From positions 758,146 to 822,145 of the forward strand of contig NZ_MAQX01000032.1 of NCBI RefSeq assembly GCF_001682865.1: a stretch of DNA of 64,000 nt. Direction: 5' to 3'. How positions within the stretch are numbered: the first letter of the stretch is position 1; each line of letters begins with the position of its first letter. A program made the position numbers and the translations under genes. Positions 60,989 through 64,000 of the stretch are shown here, piece after piece. The DNA is from Bacillus sp. FJAT-26390. Its GTDB lineage: Bacteria; Bacillota; Bacilli; Paenibacillales; Paenibacillaceae. The notes under the pieces were generated by a model. That model had not been told where the DNA came from and searched no databases. It worked only from the letters and a program-made list of their open reading frames with translations.

Positions 60989-61456
60989 TTAATGGCTTTG
61001 ATTGGATGGAATGATTCGAATATCCTTATCCAAATTGGCAAGCATCATGTAATTGCGATTGAATGTAAAGATGCGTTTTACCTGATAATAGGACATGGTC
61101 ACAGCCGTGAATGCTTCGCTGAGCGAGAACCGGAGCTCAGGCCTGTCTATAAGCAATCTGCGCGATTCCCTCTCAAACTCAGGGCCGCTGGAGATGATCT
61201 CCAGCTTGCCTCTACTCACTGCCTTATCAATGGCATTCAGAAAATATTCCGCCTGCTGATAGCTGTATTCATTGCGAAGCCATTCGTGAAGATCAAATAT
61301 AATGGAGTTGGTAGTCACGTAATTACGTTCAAGATCATGCAAATCCAGGAACAGGGAACGAGCTTTCGCATAGCGGGGGTCATCAGGGTTCATCAAAGCG
61401 GCTAAAGCCGTTTCGTCCAGAAAAATGGTATCCTGAATGTTCAAGTAATCTTCCAT
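60989..61456 (-). CDS. PIN-domain protein, VapC-like toxin
   Basis: A 155-residue PIN-fold protein. The first acid is Asp14 in IFLDETALAALM. TTNSIIFDLHEWLR is the usual segment after the first helix pair, and RFSLSEAFTAVTMSYY holds the position of the third acid, here Glu114. The closing strand reads TFNRNY where most PIN nucleases have TFDRxF, so one metal-binding Asp is replaced by Asn. It may be a weakened RNase. It lies 13 bases downstream of a small gene that looks like its antitoxin. Confidence 0.72.
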   Translation of the reverse strand: MEDYLNIQDTIFLDETALAALMNPDDPRYAKARSLFLDLHDLERNYVTTNSIIFDLHEWLRNEYSYQQAEYFLNAIDKAVSRGKLEIISSGPEFERESRRLLIDRPELRFSLSEAFTAVTMSYYQVKRIFTFNRNYMMLANLDKDIRIIPSNQSH

Positions 61457-61469
61457 AGGTCAGCACTCC

Positions 61470-61760
61470 TTAATCCTCTAGTTTGCAAATACCATCCAAA
61501 TACAGAAGTGGGTTATCTTCCTTTTGATCCACTGAGATGGGGGTTGATTCGTACGGGACGCTTGTCAGGTATTGGACAATAATACCATTGACGACCGCTT
61601 GCACGGTTGTATGCTGCTTATCGGCGATTGCTTTCAGTTCAACGTAATATTGCGGATTGAGCTCTATAGTTTCTTCTTCTTGTTCTTCACTTCTTGAGGA
61701 AATGAATTCGGAAGCGGTAGATTTCGCTTTTTCAATGAAGCGTTTGTAATTATTCATCAT
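61470..61760 (-). CDS. Probable antitoxin of the PIN-domain toxin
   Basis: A 96-residue acidic protein upstream of the toxin on the same strand. ETIELNPQYYVELKAIADKQ followed by HTTVQAVVNGIIVQYL resembles a short strand-helix-helix DNA-binding unit such as ribbon-helix-helix. The acidic C-terminal tail (DQKEDNPLLYLDGICKLED) could bind the toxin. RBS AAGGAG precedes the tandem ATG. The size, order and spacing are those of a VapBC-type module; the family is inferred from context. Confidence 0.6.
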   Translation of the reverse strand: MMNNYKRFIEKAKSTASEFISSRSEEQEEETIELNPQYYVELKAIADKQHTTVQAVVNGIIVQYLTSVPYESTPISVDQKEDNPLLYLDGICKLED

Positions 61761-62063
61761 CGTGACTCACTCCTTATGCATAGCTTTTATAAATATTCGT
61801 CAAATTTTGTCGATTTCAGGGGGTAATGTTAGGTGAAAAGCTAGCATTCCAAGGGCGAAATGTTCAGGGCACTCTTTAACAGAGTGCCTATTTCCCACTT
61901 CATTTCATAGATCTACAAATCTATATCTACCGCTGTCTAGAGCGTCCTTCCATATTAGTTATGCCCAACAAAAAATAGCTGTTCCAATATTTGCGTGGTG
62001 ACTTTCCTGTGAAAATATAAGTAATATGGAGGGGCCGAATCAGATAATTGTAACGGTACTTTA
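61761..62063. other. Intergenic region with one hairpin
   Basis: About 300 bases lie between the antitoxin start and the riboswitch. It contains GGCACTCT/AGAGTGCC (61868-61888) followed by TATTTCCC, a possible weak terminator, and the promoter for the riboswitch-controlled gene. A small hairpin ACGGTA/TACCGT sits at about 62053-62066. No coding frame is supported. Confidence 0.4.
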
Positions 62064-62228
62064 CCGTATTTCAATGATTTGTACGGGGGACGCATTTTCG
62101 CTGATGGCCTTATTCAGACAATCAGCTAGGGGTGAATTTTGAATACTCATTTCGTTACCAGTCGGAATGATGTAGAAAATAGGGTTTCCTCAACCCGAAC
62201 CCGACAACTAACCTCGGAGGCAATACAT
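62064..62228 (+). promoter_or_regulatory. c-di-AMP riboswitch (ydaO/yuaA type)
   Basis: The leader contains the conserved blocks of this class in order: TTTGTACGGGGGACGC near 62078-62093, AGGGGTGAATTTT near 62128-62140, and CCGAACCCGACAACTAACCT at 62195-62214. GTATT (62066-62070) can pair with AATAC (62222-62226) to close the aptamer. AGGAGG of the NlpC/P60 gene lies 5 bases past that helix, so ligand binding could also hide the ribosome site. These riboswitches lower expression of cell-wall hydrolases when c-di-AMP is high. Confidence 0.85.
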
Positions 62229-62244
62229 TTTCTAGGAGGAGCAC

Positions 62245-62841
62245 ATGTTAAAAAAAACGATCTTTCGCAAGGGAGTAATTACTTTAACTACCGTCATTGC
62301 ATTAACTGGAGCAGGACAAGCTTATGCTTTTGCAGCCTCCAACAGTGAATCCAAGGTATCAACTACGTCGACTGCCTATAGCGCTCAACAAGCAAATCTT
62401 GATAAATTAATTAAAACGGGCAAAACACAGCTTGGCGTTACTTGGCGTCATGGCATGCAGCGACCGGGATATGGCTTTGACTGTTCGAATTTCTCTTCCT
62501 GGGTGTATAAAAACGCACTAGGCATACAGTTCTCCAGCTCATCGCGCCAACAACGTTACAACAATATTGGTACTCAGGTGATCATTGACTCGAAAGACAA
62601 ATTCAAAAATTTGCAAGTTGGAGACCTGTTATTCTTCAAGAACTCGAAAGACCGTGGTGACGGTTCATTAAACCGTTCTACAAGCGGCGGCGGCGGTCAT
62701 GTCGGCATTTATGCCGGCGCAATCAACGGCAAGCATTATATCCTCCAATGCGGCGGTGGACGTGGTAAAGTAACGTTCGAACCCATGGAAGGCACATGGT
62801 TCAGTCAATCTCTCGTTTACGCAAAAAGAATTGTCAAGTAA
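62245..62841 (+). CDS. Secreted NlpC/P60 (C40) peptidoglycan hydrolase
   Basis: A 198-residue exported cysteine peptidase. The signal peptide runs to about residue 31 (VITLTTVIALTGAGQAYAFA). The NlpC/P60 domain has catalytic Cys80 in GYGFDCSNFSSWV, His152 in GGGGHVGIYAGAI, and a third polar residue in KHYILQCGG. It cleaves peptide bonds of cell-wall stems. There are no SH3 or LysM repeats, so attachment to the wall must be through the catalytic domain. RBS AGGAGG precedes ATG 62245. It is controlled by the riboswitch in its leader. Confidence 0.9.
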   Translation: MLKKTIFRKGVITLTTVIALTGAGQAYAFAASNSESKVSTTSTAYSAQQANLDKLIKTGKTQLGVTWRHGMQRPGYGFDCSNFSSWVYKNALGIQFSSSSRQQRYNNIGTQVIIDSKDKFKNLQVGDLLFFKNSKDRGDGSLNRSTSGGGGHVGIYAGAINGKHYILQCGGGRGKVTFEPMEGTWFSQSLVYAKRIVK

Positions 62842-62886
62842 TTCATTGTGAATTTTGCTCTAGCCGAAAATACACTTCCATTTTGA

Positions 62887-62919
62887 TGGGGTTGATCAAG
62901 GGATCAACCCCTCTTTTAT
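62887..62919 (+). terminator. Terminator after the NlpC/P60 gene
   Basis: GGGGTTGATC (62888-62897), AAGG, and GATCAACCCC are followed by TCTTTTATTTT. Confidence 0.9.
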
Positions 62920-63017
62920 TTTAATTCACACCGAACTGATTTTTCTGACCAACAAATTACACTGGTGCCGAGGATGCTTTCCAACGGAACCCTTTACCGA
63001 GTTTCGCCGCCTCGTCT

Positions 63018-63038
63018 ATTGAGCTAACGTTACCCGAT
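63018..63038 (-). repeat. CTAACG repeat, degenerate inverted copy
   Basis: On the minus strand ATCGGGTAACGTTAGCTCAAT matches the right half of the palindromic copies (CGGGTAACGATAGTTCAAT). Confidence 0.5.
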
Positions 63039-63171
63039 ACCGCATTGACCAATCATAGCTTATGGCACGATTCACCGAAGCTTAACTAATCATAAAGCAG
63101 TATGTTATTAGTACAAGCACATACATTCAATGGTTCATAAGATATCCTATATTATTTTAAGGAGTGATCTT

Positions 63172-63477
63172 ATGGCTGCCACAGTTAAATGCGTATTACT
63201 TCAAATTGCTAGATTATCTGCGAAATTAGCAAAAAACGTACAATTCAGAAAGAAATTCGAAGGTATTATTGGCGACACACAAACAGGCACAAACAAAAGA
63301 GTGCTGCAAATGAGGGCGCTGTTGAGTGCAGCTGGTTTTAAATCTCCAAATCGGGTACGCATATTTAATGATCTTGGAGAAACGCCAAGGGTAGTAATCT
63401 CTTATGATGCAATAGACGCCAAATTACAAACAAGCGTAACCCTCTCCTTTACTTTTCAATTGAATCCAGGACCATAA
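63172..63477 (+). CDS. Hypothetical protein (101 aa)
   Basis: A small basic protein starting at ATG 63172 with AAGGAG 7 bases ahead. VKCVLLQIARLSAKLAKNVQ then FRKKFEGIIGDTQTGTNKRV suggests an amphipathic helical N-half. The C-half (RIFNDLGETPRVVISYDAID) ends with a beta-like SVTLSFTFQLNPGP. No signal peptide or known motif was seen and the family is not recognised. It has its own terminator, so the unit seems genuine. Confidence 0.6.
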   Translation: MAATVKCVLLQIARLSAKLAKNVQFRKKFEGIIGDTQTGTNKRVLQMRALLSAAGFKSPNRVRIFNDLGETPRVVISYDAIDAKLQTSVTLSFTFQLNPGP

Positions 63478-63482
63478 CAATT

Positions 63483-63512
63483 AGCAAAGGACACCAATTA
63501 GGTGTCCTTTGC
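63483..63512 (+). terminator. Terminator after the 101-aa hypothetical gene
   Basis: AGCAAAGGACACC (63483-63495), AATTA, and GGTGTCCTTTGCT form a 13-bp perfect stem. The region that follows (63513-63890) has frames on both strands that I cannot confirm as genes. Confidence 0.8.
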
Positions 63513-63764
63513 TGTATTTCTTGTAATACGGTTCTCCGCGTTGCCTGTAACAGGTTGTTCGTAAAAGAAATAAGAGGGCGCCTTACCCTTCTTTGAAAGA
63601 GCCACAATTCCCCCTTAACGCAATAGTTCCCACTCTTGATTACCACTGTTCCTCTAGCATCATGTCAGCCATTAAGACCTGCCACCTTCGGAATACCGAA
63701 TGCCTCATCTATGGTAATTTGTACAAATAGCCCTTTAGCCACGTGCAACAGCCCTTTAATTAAT

Positions 63765-63793
63765 AAGAGCAGGCTGCCGCAGCGCCTGCTCTT
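63765..63793 (-). terminator. Terminator beside a minus-strand CTAACGGG repeat
   Basis: AAGAGCAGGC (63765-63774) and GCCTGCTCTT (63784-63793) form a 10-bp stem. On the minus strand it is followed by ATTAATTAAAG and is preceded by CTAACGGGAAAG (63797-63808), the same repeat-then-hairpin order seen at 57272, 58327 and 60785. Confidence 0.6.
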
Positions 63794-63796
63794 CAA

Positions 63797-63808
63797 CTTT
63801 CCCGTTAG
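63797..63808 (-). repeat. CTAACGGG repeat, minus-strand copy
   Basis: CTAACGGGAAAG on the minus strand, 4 bases ahead of the hairpin at 63765-63793. Confidence 0.5.
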
Positions 63809-63890
63809 AAGGAGTTCCGCTTGCCCCTCCTCTCATCGGTGTTTCAGCTATCGTTCCCGTTCAGCAAAGGCCGGGATTCAAGGACTCACT

Positions 63891-64000
63891 TTATTCATTC
63901 CGACCCAGTTCCGTCGTCTTGATGCTCGTGCCGAGCGTGGTTAATCGATACAGACCGAAAACAACTGAATTAGCTTGCGCCAATCCTTCGCTCAAAAGCT
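63891..64000 (-). CDS. C-terminal end of a minus-strand gene (partial, off the window end)
   Basis: The minus frame entering from the right edge reads LLSEGLAQANSVVFGLYRL and ends TTELGRNE before TAA at 63891. Only 35 codons are visible. A CTAACGGG repeat and a hairpin terminator lie downstream in the same orientation, as after other genes in this region, which supports a real gene end. No family can be assigned. Confidence 0.35.
   Translation of the reverse strand, partial: LLSEGLAQANSVVFGLYRLTTLGTSIKTTELGRNE

Noticed and set aside
63636..63944. A 102-codon plus-strand frame near the right edge
   Set aside because: It has no ribosome site, spans a hairpin terminator and a repeat, and overlaps a more plausible gene end on the minus strand.

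Overview
The window looks like the chromosome of a Gram-positive, low-to-moderate GC member of the Paenibacillaceae, probably Paenibacillus or a close relative. Three features point this way. There are several lipoprotein/permease sugar ABC systems without their own ATPase, each paired with an AraC-type or YesMN-type regulator. Shine-Dalgarno sites are strong, with some TTG and GTG starts. The glgC-glgD pair and a ydaO-type c-di-AMP leader in front of an NlpC/P60 hydrolase also fit. I saw no rRNA, tRNA, CRISPR array or prophage.

Layout. 1-3.8 kb (minus) holds the end of a PotD/PotB-like ABC operon, an AHSA1-domain protein and a GH43 glycosidase. 3.8-11.4 kb is patchy: a DHA2 exporter and type II pantothenate kinase, then an AT-rich stretch of fragments. 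That stretch contains GyrI-like and GNAT remnants, a decayed IS3-family element, small membrane or secreted proteins and a DUF423 protein. 11.5-31 kb carries two sulfatase/sugar-uptake loci. Locus A is a membrane-anchored AraC regulator divergent from permease-permease-lipoprotein-oxidoreductase-sulfatase. Locus B is a YesN/YesM two-component pair divergent from a sulfatase and a separate permease-permease-lipoprotein unit. 31-38 kb has a chemoreceptor, a small membrane protein, glgC-glgD with a consensus cre site upstream, and a diguanylate cyclase. 38-45 kb adds two more sulfatases, an SGNH hydrolase, and an MFS gene divergent from a LysR regulator. 45-54.5 kb has a YfbR-like nucleotidase, a methyltransferase, a secreted lipase, and a third sugar ABC locus (AraC regulator, lipoprotein, two permeases) that runs into a PHP phosphatase and an MgtC-like protein.

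54.5-64 kb is a mosaic of single small genes: lipoprotein, VOC, CcdC-like, 2H phosphoesterase, CPBP protease, GyrI fragment, YcaQ-type glycosylase, DinB, PIN/antitoxin pair, riboswitch-controlled NlpC/P60, and hypotheticals. From 56.5 kb onward many of the gaps carry a repeated palindrome with core CTAACGGG, usually next to a hairpin terminator. This gives a modular pattern of entry motif, gene or genes, palindrome and terminator, which I consider the most unusual structure in the window.

How it works together (inference). Four Cys-type S1 sulfatases within 32 kb, three lipoprotein-dependent sugar importers with dedicated sensors, a GH43 enzyme, an SGNH esterase and a Gfo/Idh oxidoreductase suggest uptake and desulfation of decorated polysaccharide fragments. 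Surplus sugar could be stored through the CcpA-linked glgCD pair. No sulfatase-maturating enzyme and no importer ATPase lie in the window, so both must come from elsewhere.
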